Made by a program: the position numbers and the translations under genes. 64,000 nt of DNA, from assembly GCF_019977195.1 (NCBI RefSeq), contig NZ_AP024643.1:3968001-4032000 (forward strand). The letters are read 5' to 3'. How positions within the stretch are numbered: position 1 is the first letter of the stretch; each line of letters starts with the position of its first letter. Below are positions 1-8,663 of the stretch, piece by piece. The notes beneath the pieces were generated by a model, which was given only the letters and a program-made list of their open reading frames with translations, was not told the origin of the DNA and did no database searches. The DNA is from Arthrobacter sp. StoSoilA2 (GTDB taxonomy: Bacteria > Actinomycetota > Actinomycetes > Actinomycetales > Micrococcaceae).

Positions 1-249
1 AGTGCGGGCGACCCGGGCCTGGGCCATCCTGCAACGCTCGTTTTCCTGGCATCCCCCCAAGCCCCGGACCCCTGGTTCGTTCGGCACTCGGGCTATCCGG
101 GTGTGGGGCTGTCCTTGGCCTGGGACTCTCCAGTGGCCGCAGAACCCGGCCGCCCTGTGCATCGCACCGTCAGGGTGCTCATCGCTGACGGCTTCCTGGC
201 CACTCAGGACATTGAACAGCTCATCTCAACCCAGGGGGACCCAGCATGA
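1..249 (+). CDS. DUF6807 / PmoA-family protein, C-terminal fragment (start outside window)
   Basis: Frame 1 is open from the first base to a TGA at 247-249 and encodes the last 82 residues of a protein. Visible motifs are HPATLVF near the start, DPWFVRHSGYPGVGLSLAWD a little later and RTVRVLIADG near the end. This is the C-terminal pattern of the DUF6807 family, often labelled 'methane oxygenase PmoA' although that name has little biochemical support. Such genes commonly sit next to Gfo/Idh/MocA sugar dehydrogenases, as one does here 6 kb away. The stop overlaps the next start as ATGA, so the two genes are probably translationally coupled. Function is not known. Confidence 0.75.
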   Translation, partial: SAGDPGLGHPATLVFLASPQAPDPWFVRHSGYPGVGLSLAWDSPVAAEPGRPVHRTVRVLIADGFLATQDIEQLISTQGDPA

Positions 250-1376
250 ACGCTCCGACTCGATCTGCAGTGACACCCGACGCCGCGCCAACATCCGGCA
301 CCGCGTCCCCGGCTCCCGGCAATGCCGCCGACCGCGTGGTGAAGCGCCGCCGCATGCTGGACATCCTGGACCATTCGGGTCGCGACTCACTTCTGCTCAC
401 CAGCAACACGGCACTCACGTGGTACCTGGACGGCAGCCGGGTCCATATCAGCCTGGCAGGGGATCCCATCGCGGCCCTCCTGGTGGATCGAGCCGGGGAT
501 CACTTGGTGACGTTCAACAATGAAGCCGGCCGCATCGAGGCCGAGGAACTTCCGGAGGGCGTCAACCTGCACAGTGTTCCGTGGCACGGCCAGTTGCACG
601 CATCTGCGGCCGCGCTGGCCGATGACGGAAACCCGCTGATGGAAGCCGCCGTCGCAGGGGAACTACGGGCAGCGCGACAACAGCTGCTGCCTGCAGAAAC
701 AGCCCGCTATGCCCGGCTGTCCGCCGACGCAGCAACCGCGATGACGGACGTCCTCACGGCAGCAACGCCCGCGACAACCGAATTTGAGCTTGTCTCGGAC
801 CTGGCTGCCCGGATTGTGGCAGTGGGCGCCGAGCCCCTTGTGCTGCTGTGCAACGGGGCGGCGAGAAGCGGTTTCCGCCACCCGCTGGCAACGCACGCCC
901 CCATCGGGCGCAGGGCCATGGTTGTGGTTTGCGCACGTCGTCATGGCTTGGTGGCCAACGTGACCCGTTGGGTAGCGTTCGACGCCGGTAGCGCGCAGGA
1001 GCTCGACGCCGAAGCCCGCATCGCGGCAGTTGAAGCAGACATCTTCCGGGCCACCGTGCCGGGTGCCAAGCTCAGTGAGGTCTTCGCCGAGATTCAGGAT
1101 GCCTATGTGCGCCACCTTTTTGGTCCCGATCAATGGACCCTGCATCACCAAGGTGGTCCTGCAGGTTATGCGGGCCGTGATCCGCGGGTCACCGCGGACG
1201 TGACGGACAGGATCGTCCTCCACCAGCCGTTCACGTGGAACCCCTCAGGACCTGGTGTGAAAATCGAAGACACCGTGCTGCTCACGGACTCGGGGCTGCG
1301 CGTGCTGACCGTGGACCACCGCTGGCCGACGACGGAAGTGGACGGTCGCCGTCGTCCGATCACCCTGCGGCAGTAG
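246..1376 (+). CDS. M24 (creatinase/aminopeptidase P) family protein, probably catalytically degenerate
   Basis: A 376-residue protein starting at an ATG that overlaps the upstream stop. An N-terminal creatinase-like domain (about residues 30-140) is followed by a pita-bread-fold region. Of the five metal ligands of active M24 enzymes (Asp, Asp, His, Glu, Glu), the His of HHQGGPAGY and the last Glu of KIEDTVLLT are visible. The first Asp position reads VVVCARRHG, the second reads ANVTR instead of SDxTR, and the first Glu position reads WNPSGPG. The sequence therefore predicts loss of the dinuclear metal centre, so this may be a binding or scaffold protein, or an enzyme of changed chemistry. 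Its coupling to the DUF6807 gene suggests a role in the nearby sugar-acid locus. Fold assignment is firm, function is not. Confidence 0.75.
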   Translation: MNAPTRSAVTPDAAPTSGTASPAPGNAADRVVKRRRMLDILDHSGRDSLLLTSNTALTWYLDGSRVHISLAGDPIAALLVDRAGDHLVTFNNEAGRIEAEELPEGVNLHSVPWHGQLHASAAALADDGNPLMEAAVAGELRAARQQLLPAETARYARLSADAATAMTDVLTAATPATTEFELVSDLAARIVAVGAEPLVLLCNGAARSGFRHPLATHAPIGRRAMVVVCARRHGLVANVTRWVAFDAGSAQELDAEARIAAVEADIFRATVPGAKLSEVFAEIQDAYVRHLFGPDQWTLHHQGGPAGYAGRDPRVTADVTDRIVLHQPFTWNPSGPGVKIEDTVLLTDSGLRVLTVDHRWPTTEVDGRRRPITLRQ

Positions 1377-1403
1377 CGCCTTCGTCAAGCTCGAGTCAAC
1401 GCG

Positions 1404-1442
1404 AAAGAGGCGGGGTCACCGCGATTGTGACCCCGCCTCTTT
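1404..1442. terminator. Perfect 16-bp hairpin, likely bidirectional terminator
   Basis: AAAGAGGCGGGGTCAC (1404-1419) is followed by a 7-nt loop and its exact complement (1427-1442), which ends in CTCTTT. It lies 28 bp after the M24 stop, between convergent genes. The GCGGGGTCAC core recurs in the 8664-8728 hairpin. Confidence 0.75.
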
Positions 1443-1454
1443 CATCTGCTCTTA

Positions 1455-1520
1455 CCCAAGTAAGTCGCAGTTAAGCGCGTTTTGACGGCTCAAAACGCGC
1501 TTAACTGCTACTTAGTTGGG
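1455..1520. repeat. 66-bp dispersed palindromic repeat, copy 1
   Basis: This inverted repeat has arms built around CGCAGTTAAGCGCGTTTTG and CAAAACGCGCTTAACTGC, flanked by outer CCCAA/TTGGG ends. A second copy of exactly the same length lies at 10855-10920 and matches at 56 of 66 positions, with most differences in the loop. Both copies sit between convergent genes, here M24 (+) and the aldehyde dehydrogenase (-). Confidence 0.85.
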
Positions 1521-1535
1521 TGCGCTGTAGGTGAG

Positions 1536-2987
1536 TTAGCCGAGCGTCAGCACGCCGTCCACACGGCGCGGGATGCCCAACGGGTTCGCCTCGCGCAGGG
1601 CCGGCTGCAGGATGCTTTCCGGAGCGTCCTGGTAAGCCACGGGACGCTGGAAGCGGCGAACCGCGGTAGCGCCCACTGAGGTAAACAGCGATGTGGTGGC
1701 GGGGTACGGTCCTCCGTGCTGCTGCGACCAGTTCACGGCAACGCCAGTGGGCCAACCGTCAAACAGGACCCTGCCGGCGAGCTCACTCAGCTGCTCCACA
1801 AGCGCTGAAATGTCCTCACCTGGCTGCGCGTGTACGGTGCCGGTGAGGCTGCCCGGAACCTTGGCGAGCGCCTGAGACAGTTCGTCGTTGTTGGCGTACT
1901 CAATGAGGAGAGTTGTGGGGCCGAAGCACTCCTCCAGCAGCTCATCCGGACGTTCCAGCACGTTGGCGGCGCTCGTTGAGAACACCACCGGAGCGGCGCC
2001 ATCGGCCAGGCTGTCCTGATCCACAATGCCGCTCACCACCGCAACACCCGGCTGCTCGGCGACGCTGCGCAAGCCGTAAGGGTAGGCCTCCGCGATCCGC
2101 TCGGTCAGCATGGCGGCGGTCGGTTTGTCCTTGCTCGCCTCAGCCACCTGGGCAGCGAAGTCGGTGCCCGCAGGGATGAAAACGAGTCCTGGCTTGGTGC
2201 AGAACTGCCCCGCTCCCTGGGTGAACGAACCAGCCAGGCCGGCAGCAAGTTCTTTAGCACGATCAGCCAAAGCACCATCCGTGATGACCACCGGGTTCAG
2301 GCTGCCCAGTTCGCCGTAGAAGGGGATCGGTTCCGGGCGGGACGTTGCGAGGTCGAACAGTGCGCGGCCGCCGGGAATGGACCCGGTGAAGCCCACCGCC
2401 TTGATGGCGGGATCCTGCACCAATGCCGTACCGGCCTCGCGTCCGCTCACGAGGGCGAAGATGCCCTCCGGGGCCCCGGCCTTGGCCAAGGCTTCGGTCA
2501 CGATCCCGGCAGTCCGCTCGGACAGTCGTAGATGGCCGGAATGTGCTTTGACGATCACCGGACAGCCGACAGCCAGCGCCGATGCGGTGTCGCCACCGGC
2601 CACCGAGAACGCGAACGGGAAGTTCGACGCCGAGAACACGGCCACCGGTCCAATCGGACGCAGGATGCGGCGCAGGTCAGGCCTGGGCGGGGTGGCGGCA
2701 GGATCCGCGTGATCGATGACGGCCTCCAAGTACGAGCCCTCCGTGATCACCCTCGCGAACAACCGGAGTTGGCCGCTCGTCCGCGCCACCTCACCGGTGA
2801 GCCGAACCGTGCCAAGGCTGGTTTCGGAGTCAGCTATGGCCACCAGTTCCGTCACGTTGGCGTCCAGGGCGTCGGCGACGGCGGTCAGCCAGGCTGCGCG
2901 CTCGGCGTCGGACGCTGCGGCGGTCACCTTGAAGGCTGCGGCGGCAGCGGCTGTAACCTCGGTCAGGTCAAGAGTTGCTGTACTCAA
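1536..2987 (-). CDS. 2-oxoglutarate semialdehyde (2,5-dioxovalerate) dehydrogenase, NADP-type ALDH
   Basis: Aldehyde dehydrogenase of 483 residues from a TTG start at 2987 (MSTATLDLTEV), chosen because AAAGGA lies just upstream and no ATG fits. The catalytic Cys is in GQFCTKPGL, and the ELGSLNP segment is typical of the 2-oxoglutarate semialdehyde subgroup. It would oxidise the semialdehyde made by KdgD to 2-oxoglutarate, the last step of the oxidative uronate/aldarate route. The start lies inside the 3' end of the dehydratase gene (20-nt overlap in another frame), so it is the last gene of a tightly coupled operon. The exact substrate is inferred from context. Confidence 0.88.
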   Translation of the reverse strand: MSTATLDLTEVTAAAAAAFKVTAAASDAERAAWLTAVADALDANVTELVAIADSETSLGTVRLTGEVARTSGQLRLFARVITEGSYLEAVIDHADPAATPPRPDLRRILRPIGPVAVFSASNFPFAFSVAGGDTASALAVGCPVIVKAHSGHLRLSERTAGIVTEALAKAGAPEGIFALVSGREAGTALVQDPAIKAVGFTGSIPGGRALFDLATSRPEPIPFYGELGSLNPVVITDGALADRAKELAAGLAGSFTQGAGQFCTKPGLVFIPAGTDFAAQVAEASKDKPTAAMLTERIAEAYPYGLRSVAEQPGVAVVSGIVDQDSLADGAAPVVFSTSAANVLERPDELLEECFGPTTLLIEYANNDELSQALAKVPGSLTGTVHAQPGEDISALVEQLSELAGRVLFDGWPTGVAVNWSQQHGGPYPATTSLFTSVGATAVRRFQRPVAYQDAPESILQPALREANPLGIPRRVDGVLTLG

Positions 2988-4101
2988 TGTGGTTTCCTTT
3001 ACTCTCAGGGGCGGAGCTCTGACGCGCGGCCGGCGTTGCGGCAAAGTCGAAGCCAAGACCTGGACGGCCTACGGAGCTGAGCCTGCTGTTGCGGATTCGG
3101 ATGGGAGAGGGCCCGGCGAGGATGCCGAGTTGCTCGAAGGAAGCGTCTTCCACTTCTTCCACGCTCACGGCCTCAGCCAAGGTGAGCGCCAATTGTCCGG
3201 AGAGCTCCGGCAGAAGGTGCGGCGCCACCCTGATGCTGTTCGCACGGGCCAACTCAACGATCCTGCGGAACGGCGTAATGCCGCCCACGCGGACAATGTT
3301 GGGTTGGATGATGTCAACAGCTTCGGCTTCGATGAAGTCACGGAAACGGTAGGTAGTGTGGACGTTCTCGCCAAGCGCGATAGGCACCGGAGAATGTTTA
3401 CGCAGGCGCCGGTAGGCCCACAGATCGTCAGCACGGATTGGCTCTTCAAGCCATTCCAATCCGTACTCCCCCAAAACATCCAAGGCACGGAAAGTGTGCG
3501 CCAGGTCCCAGCGTTGGTTGGCATCAATCATGAGCAGGCGGTCGGGGCCAATGACCTGCCGAACGGCTGCCACCCGTTCAGCGTCTTCGCGTAGCTCAGG
3601 CTTTCCCACCTTGATCTTCACAGCCTTATGACCAGCGGCAACCCAGCGCTGTGCCTGCTCCACGAGCTGTTCCAGGGAGTAGTGGAGATTCACACCCGAG
3701 CCATAGACCTCCACCGATTCCTGGCGTTGGCCCAGAAGCGCGGTGACGGACGTGCCCGCCTGCCGCGCTTTAAGGTCCCACAGCGCAAGGTCCACGCCGG
3801 CCATGGCGATGGTGGTCAGGCCTCCCCCGCCAGCTTCGTGCAGACGCTTCCACAGCTGGTCCCAGACGATCTCCGGGTTGGCCTCAAGCCCAAGGACGAA
3901 GGGGGCGATGTCGTGCTCCAGGAGCGCTTTGACCGCTTGGGGACCAATAGTAGGTGTCCACGAGAAACCGTGGCCCACGCCGCCGTCGTCAGTGGTTAGT
4001 TCGGTGACGATCACATGGTTCTCGGGGGCTTCAGCACCCCAGCTGCGCAGCAACGGAACCGTGATCAACCGTGTGCTGAGTCCGGTAATGCGCGCTGTCA
4101 T
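2968..4101 (-). CDS. Enolase-superfamily sugar-acid dehydratase (mandelate racemase/muconate lactonizing type)
   Basis: A 377-residue protein with the two-domain enolase-superfamily layout: a capping domain (about 1-125) and a beta-barrel (about 130-350). It shows the KIKVGK (KxK) motif, metal ligands in MIDANQ, WLEEP and LGENVH, and APHLLPELSG with a His suited as the second general base. This fits glucarate, galactarate or talarate dehydratases, which convert aldarates to 5-dehydro-4-deoxyglucarate, the substrate of the KdgD homologue encoded just upstream. Its ATG overlaps the kdgD stop (TGATG). Substrate specificity cannot be read from sequence alone. Confidence 0.87.
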   Translation of the reverse strand: MTARITGLSTRLITVPLLRSWGAEAPENHVIVTELTTDDGGVGHGFSWTPTIGPQAVKALLEHDIAPFVLGLEANPEIVWDQLWKRLHEAGGGGLTTIAMAGVDLALWDLKARQAGTSVTALLGQRQESVEVYGSGVNLHYSLEQLVEQAQRWVAAGHKAVKIKVGKPELREDAERVAAVRQVIGPDRLLMIDANQRWDLAHTFRALDVLGEYGLEWLEEPIRADDLWAYRRLRKHSPVPIALGENVHTTYRFRDFIEAEAVDIIQPNIVRVGGITPFRRIVELARANSIRVAPHLLPELSGQLALTLAEAVSVEEVEDASFEQLGILAGPSPIRIRNSRLSSVGRPGLGFDFAATPAARQSSAPESKGNHIEYSNS

Positions 4102-5006
4102 CAGCTGACGGCCAACTCATGGCCCTTGGCCAGGATCGACTTGAGCTCCAACAGCTGTTCCTCCGTAGGGTCAACCAGCGGTGGTCGGACGGAGCCAACC
4201 GGGAGCCCTGCCAGGCGAAGGCCTGCCTTAATCAGCGAGACGCCAAAGCCGGGCGTCTGGTCCCGAAGCCTCACAAGGGGCGAATAGAACCCCTCGAGCA
4301 GGGCGTTGCGCCGTTCCTCGTCACCTGACACGTAGGCGTCGTAATAGGCCTTTGCAATCTCCGGGGCCATGGCAAATGCGGCCGAGGAGTAGAGCGGGAT
4401 GCCCAAGCCACGGTAAGCGCCCTGGGTCAGCTCTGCCGTGAGGAGTCCGTTGAAAAGTGCGAAGTCGGTTCGGCCGCTGGCGTTGATGGCCGATACGATT
4501 TCCTGCGCGAGGCCGACGTCCCCGATCCCGTCCTTGAACCCGATGACCTTGGGATTGGCAGTAAGGCGGGTCATGGCCGCGGCAGTGAACTTCGCCGTGC
4601 CACGGTGATAGACGATCACGGGGAGGCTACTGGCAGCGGCGATGGCCTCGACGTAAGCAACCACGCCGTCTGTTGGCCCTGTAACGAGGTACGGCGGGAG
4701 AACCAGCAGGGCATCGGCGCCTGCCTCCTCGGCAACCTTGGCGGCAGCAAGTGCGTGGCCGAGCGGGCCGCCGGCGCCTGCGACTACCGGAACAGCACCG
4801 GCAACAGCTTCGACGGCGGCAGCCACCACAGTGCGGATCTCATCCAGGGAGAGGGCGTGGAATTCACCCGTGCCACACGCTGGAAAAACACCTCCGGGGC
4901 CGTAAGGAAGGCGCGAGGTGATGTGCTCCTTCAGAAGGGCTACATCCACCGAGCCGTCTTCGGCAAAGGGTGTGACGGGGAAAAACAATACGCCGTCGAA
5001 GTTCAT
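4101..5006 (-). CDS. kdgD: 5-dehydro-4-deoxyglucarate dehydratase (DHDPS family)
   Basis: TIM-barrel protein of 301 residues in the dihydrodipicolinate synthase family. The Schiff-base lysine is in VIGFKDGIGD and the conserved Tyr in VIVYHRG; GGVFPACGTGEF replaces the GTTGE loop of true DapA and is the KdgD pattern. It decarboxylates and dehydrates 5-dehydro-4-deoxyglucarate to 2-oxoglutarate semialdehyde. The ATG at 5006 has AAGGAG six bases upstream and overlaps the stop of the SDR gene as ATGA. The flanking dehydratase and aldehyde dehydrogenase support the assignment. Confidence 0.9.
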   Translation of the reverse strand: MNFDGVLFFPVTPFAEDGSVDVALLKEHITSRLPYGPGGVFPACGTGEFHALSLDEIRTVVAAAVEAVAGAVPVVAGAGGPLGHALAAAKVAEEAGADALLVLPPYLVTGPTDGVVAYVEAIAAASSLPVIVYHRGTAKFTAAAMTRLTANPKVIGFKDGIGDVGLAQEIVSAINASGRTDFALFNGLLTAELTQGAYRGLGIPLYSSAAFAMAPEIAKAYYDAYVSGDEERRNALLEGFYSPLVRLRDQTPGFGVSLIKAGLRLAGLPVGSVRPPLVDPTEEQLLELKSILAKGHELAVS

Positions 5007-6001
5007 GGTGTCTCCTTGGTTGCTCCCGCCGGGACCAGGCCGGCAGGATTCTCGTCGTTGAGTAGTGCTTGCTCTGATGCTGCTGAGTCTTCGCCTTCGA
5101 AGGGCGGCGTAAGTTCGGTTCGCCAACTGCGCTTGGGCTCCCAGCCCAGAAGCTCACGCGCTTTCCCGATGGAGAACGCGGGGCTGGTACCGGACAGGTG
5201 TTCGGTAAGCGGGCCGCTGCCCGGCAAAAAACGCGGGAACAGCTCAGCGAGCGGAGCAGTGGCCAAGGCATCCTTCGCTCCGACGAAGAAGACCTGCCCG
5301 TTGGGGATGGCGTCCATCTTCTCCAGCAGCACGTCCAGGAAGTCTGCCACGTCCCTGGCATCGACATAGTTGAACAGTGCCGGCGCGGACAGCGCGGGAT
5401 CCTGCAACCGCTCGCGAACCGTGTGGCCCTGCTGCGTGGGCGCGCCCTGCCATTCCTCGGGGGAAATGACGTAGCACGGCCGGAACGCTGCGTAGCGGAT
5501 CTTGTCCCCCTGCGCCGCGGCAAACATCTGCACTGTCTGCTCGGCGATCAGCTTGGACAACGCGTAAGCATTCCAGGGCTTGGGCGGCGTCTGCTCGTCC
5601 AACGGGAACGACGGCGGCAGCCAACCGGCCGGTGAGCCGTAGCCCAGGGCGGTGGGGCTGCTTGCCGTAATAATCTTCGGAATACCCGCGTCGGTGGCTG
5701 CACTTATGACCGCGTAGGCGAGCCGGGTGTTGGTACTGAAGATGACTTCCTCAGGGGCGCTGAAAGGTACGGCGATAGCAGCGAGGTGGATGACGGCGTC
5801 GGGAGTTGTTTCCCGGAGGAGCCGCTCAGCTTCTCCCGGGGCCAAAAGGTCCGCTGCGTACTGCACGGCGCCGGCCGGCAACTGCTCCGCCGGGATGGCG
5901 TCGCGGTCAACCGATACCACCTCGTGTCCGGCCTGGGCGAGGCCGGCCACGACGCTGCGGCCAAGCCTGCCGGAACCGCCGGTGACGAAAATCCTGCTCA
6001 T
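5003..6001 (-). CDS. NAD-dependent epimerase/dehydratase-family SDR, uronate-dehydrogenase-like
   Basis: An extended SDR of 332 residues starting at ATG 6001 (MSRIFVTGGSGRLG) with GAGG upstream. The Rossmann motif GGSGRLG is at residues 8-14, the catalytic YALSK motif is present, and ASSPTALGYG supplies the Ser. Uronate dehydrogenases are short relatives of this family with a similar Ser-containing loop, and the operon provides the downstream aldarate steps. I therefore infer oxidation of a hexuronate to its aldarolactone. The protein is longer than typical Udh (about 265 residues), so another sugar-nucleotide or sugar dehydrogenase function is possible. Confidence 0.75.
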   Translation of the reverse strand: MSRIFVTGGSGRLGRSVVAGLAQAGHEVVSVDRDAIPAEQLPAGAVQYAADLLAPGEAERLLRETTPDAVIHLAAIAVPFSAPEEVIFSTNTRLAYAVISAATDAGIPKIITASSPTALGYGSPAGWLPPSFPLDEQTPPKPWNAYALSKLIAEQTVQMFAAAQGDKIRYAAFRPCYVISPEEWQGAPTQQGHTVRERLQDPALSAPALFNYVDARDVADFLDVLLEKMDAIPNGQVFFVGAKDALATAPLAELFPRFLPGSGPLTEHLSGTSPAFSIGKARELLGWEPKRSWRTELTPPFEGEDSAASEQALLNDENPAGLVPAGATKETP

Positions 6002-6029
6002 GGTGTTTGTCCTCGTGTGTGTTGGGCCG

Positions 6030-7451
6030 TTAGGCCTGGCCGCGGCTGAGATCGATGCCCAGGCCAAGTTCGCTGATGCGGACGGGGAGTTCGGTGTCCA
6101 GGGACTGGTTGCCGGCGATGCCGACTGAGACGGAACGGAGGCCATCGATATACCCCGACGGACGGCCCAGGGGGTCTACGCCGGGTCCATTGAAGAGGTC
6201 GGAGAGCAGCAGGTTGTCGCCGCCTCCGTGGCCTCCTTCCCCGTTGACGATCGGGACTTCGTAGGCCGCCTCCCAGTGACGCTGGACCACCAGGCGCTCT
6301 CCATTTCGTCGAACGGCGTCTTCTTCCTCAACAGGCGTGGCGCTAGGGTCCACCACAGTCTTCTTGTCTGTGCTGAATTGGACCGCTGCGCGCTCAACCA
6401 CTTCGAGCTCGGCGCGGCCCTCCGTGCCGTTGACGCTGACCCTGTACCCTTCCCACGGGCTGTGGGCGTTCAGCGAGTAACTCAACGTGGGCCCGCCCTG
6501 ATAATCAACCACGAGGGCCAGGTTGTCCTCGATGGTGATGCCTTCCGTGAACACGTCTTGGTCCCTCAGGTAGCCGTCGAACTTTTCGTTGTCGTAGTAC
6601 AGGGCCTTCAAGCGTTCGTCCTCCCGCATGTCCAGGCGGAACGGATCACGCGCCAGGCCATCAACCGTGCCGCGCTCCGGGCGGGCACCCAGACCGCGCT
6701 CGGCAGCATTCTTGTCGCCATAGAACCGGAGCCCCCCGGAGGCGAAAACGCGCTCGGGGACGTCATTGATCCACCAGTTGACGAGGTCGAAGTGGTGCGA
6801 GGCCTTGTGGATGAGGAGGCCCCCGGAGTTGTTCTTCTCACGGTGCCAGCGGCGGAAGTAGTCCGCGCCGTGCACGGTGTCCAACACCCAGGTGAAGTCG
6901 ATGGACGTGACCTTGCCGATCACGCCGTTCTGGATGATCTCCTTAAGGGCGGTGTTGCGCGGCGAGTAACGGTAGTTGAAGGTGACTACGACGTTCCGAC
7001 CGGTTTCTGCCACGGCAGTGGTGATGCGGCGGCAGCCCTCGACATCGATCGTCAGCGGCTTTTCAACCACGACGTCGGCACCCGCCTCGAGTGCCTCCAC
7101 GATGTAGTCCGCGTGGGTGTAGTCCGGCGTCGTGACAATGACGCGTTCGATGCCGTTGGCCTGGATGAACCCGGTTAGCTTTGCCGGCTCGAAGAACGCC
7201 ACCGGCTCTGTTCCGCCGAGTTCCTTGATGAGTTCCTGGTAGAACTCCACGCGGCCCTGGTTCACGTCTGAGAGGGCGACGAGGTCAGCTACGTCTGCGT
7301 GCTGTCCATAGATCGCGCGAATGTACATTTCGGAGCGGCCCCCGGTCCCGATAAGGGCAATGCGCGTCCGATGGCGGGCAGTGCTTCCGGCGGAGAACCC
7401 GGAAGTGCCCGGTGCGGGCGACTGGGTCTCGGCGGTGTCGACGTTGACCAT
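6030..7451 (-). CDS. Gfo/Idh/MocA-family oxidoreductase
   Basis: A 473-residue NAD(P)-dependent sugar dehydrogenase, first gene of the minus-strand operon. The Rossmann GTGGRSE lies near residue 36 after a disordered leader rich in T, S and P. The EKP motif (VVVEKPLTID) marks the family, and a long C-terminal beta-sheet domain follows. GAAAGGGG precedes the ATG at 7451. It probably oxidises or epimerises a sugar, sugar acid or lactone feeding the aldarate pathway. The pairing with a DUF6807 gene at the other end of the locus is a recurrent context. Substrate unknown. Confidence 0.85.
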   Translation of the reverse strand: MVNVDTAETQSPAPGTSGFSAGSTARHRTRIALIGTGGRSEMYIRAIYGQHADVADLVALSDVNQGRVEFYQELIKELGGTEPVAFFEPAKLTGFIQANGIERVIVTTPDYTHADYIVEALEAGADVVVEKPLTIDVEGCRRITTAVAETGRNVVVTFNYRYSPRNTALKEIIQNGVIGKVTSIDFTWVLDTVHGADYFRRWHREKNNSGGLLIHKASHHFDLVNWWINDVPERVFASGGLRFYGDKNAAERGLGARPERGTVDGLARDPFRLDMREDERLKALYYDNEKFDGYLRDQDVFTEGITIEDNLALVVDYQGGPTLSYSLNAHSPWEGYRVSVNGTEGRAELEVVERAAVQFSTDKKTVVDPSATPVEEEDAVRRNGERLVVQRHWEAAYEVPIVNGEGGHGGGDNLLLSDLFNGPGVDPLGRPSGYIDGLRSVSVGIAGNQSLDTELPVRISELGLGIDLSRGQA

Positions 7452-7517
7452 GGGAAGGCCCCTTTCAAAAGGCAGGAGTGAACCGCTTGACGGCCCGGCG
7501 TGATCTGGGAAGAATCA

Positions 7518-7535
7518 TGAGAAAGCGTTTTCTCA
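7518..7535. promoter_or_regulatory. LacI-family operator in divergent promoter region
   Basis: TGAGAAAGCGTTTTCTCA is a near-perfect palindrome with a central CG, the usual shape of LacI-family operators. It lies between the Gfo/Idh/MocA operon (-) and the lacI gene (+), so it probably serves repression of the operon and autoregulation. Confidence 0.7.
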
Positions 7536-7630
7536 GAGCGTTATAAGCTTTGTATCAAGACTCTGGCGGTTCCGTCAACCATTGCCCCAACGCAGGGGCA
7601 GCACGCGGACAGCCAACCGGAAGGGGCAAC

Positions 7631-8659
7631 ATGGCACGGAGGAACACCAATCGGCGGATTGGCATTGCCGATGTCGCGGAGAAGGCAGGCGTCTCGCACG
7701 CCACAGTGTCCCGCGTCATGAACGGTAACGCCGCCGTTGATCCCGGCATTGCCGAGCGCGTCCGTGCGGCGGCAGCCGAATTGAAGTACCAACCCAACCC
7801 GGTGGGCCGAAGCCTGGCCTTGGGCAAAACCGACACCATCGGCATAGTTGTCCCGGACCTGGCAAACCCCACGTTCCAGGCCATCCTCCGCGGACTTAGC
7901 ATTGCCGCCTCCCAGGACGGGTATCGCGTCCTGATCGCGGATTCATCCGAGGTAACCAGCGAGGAAGCAATCCTGGCCGGAGAAGCCCGTCGCCGCTGCG
8001 ATGGCGTGGTGCTCTGCGCACCCCGAATGGGCGATGCCGAACTTGAAGAGCTGGCACCTACCCTGCATCCGCTGGTACTCATCAACCGCACCACGGTGGC
8101 CACCAACACTCCAAGCCTCAGCGTGGACTACGGCCAAGGTATCCAGGAACTCGCCCAGCATTTGGTGGGCCTGGGCCACCGGCGGCTGGCCTATCTCTCC
8201 GGCCCGGAGCACAGCGCATCCAACCGCCAGCGCTTGGTGGGCCTGGAAAAATTCCGGAAAGAGCACCCGGAGATTGAACTCCAAATGCTCCGCGGCGGGT
8301 CCAACTTCGACTCCGGACATGAATCCACCGAGGCCATCATCGCCAGTGGCGCCACCGGCATCCTGGCCTTTAACGACCTCGTCGCCATGGGTTTGCTCAG
8401 TGGCCTGCACGAGCGTGGCATGCGGGTTCCGGAGGACATCTCGGTGACGGGGTTCGACGACATCCCGTTCGCCAAGTACACCACTCCCCCGCTGACTACC
8501 GCCGCCGTGCCCATCAATGAACTTGGGAGCCTGGCGTGGCGCAGGATGCGGGAGCAGATCCAGCAAGCAGGCGAATCCACCACCCAAGCCCAGGATGAGT
8601 TCTCGCCGAGGATGGAAATCCGCAAGAGCACTGCAGCCCCGGCCTTCAAGCCCGCATAG
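7631..8659 (+). CDS. LacI-family transcriptional regulator
   Basis: A 342-residue regulator starting at ATG 7631 with GGAAGGGG upstream. The LacI helix-turn-helix and hinge are at residues 9-60 (IADVAEKAGVSHATVSRVMN), followed by a periplasmic-binding-protein-like sugar domain with the GFDDIPFA motif. It is transcribed away from the sugar-acid operon, and a palindromic operator lies between them, so it is most likely that operon's repressor with a uronate or aldarate derivative as inducer. The effector is inferred. Confidence 0.9.
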   Translation: MARRNTNRRIGIADVAEKAGVSHATVSRVMNGNAAVDPGIAERVRAAAAELKYQPNPVGRSLALGKTDTIGIVVPDLANPTFQAILRGLSIAASQDGYRVLIADSSEVTSEEAILAGEARRRCDGVVLCAPRMGDAELEELAPTLHPLVLINRTTVATNTPSLSVDYGQGIQELAQHLVGLGHRRLAYLSGPEHSASNRQRLVGLEKFRKEHPEIELQMLRGGSNFDSGHESTEAIIASGATGILAFNDLVAMGLLSGLHERGMRVPEDISVTGFDDIPFAKYTTPPLTTAAVPINELGSLAWRRMREQIQQAGESTTQAQDEFSPRMEIRKSTAAPAFKPA

Positions 8660-8663
8660 AAAT

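Noticed and set aside
2..523. Plus-strand frame of 173 codons at the window start
   Set aside because: It crosses the DUF6807/M24 junction in another frame and its composition is shadow-like; frame 1 has the family motifs.
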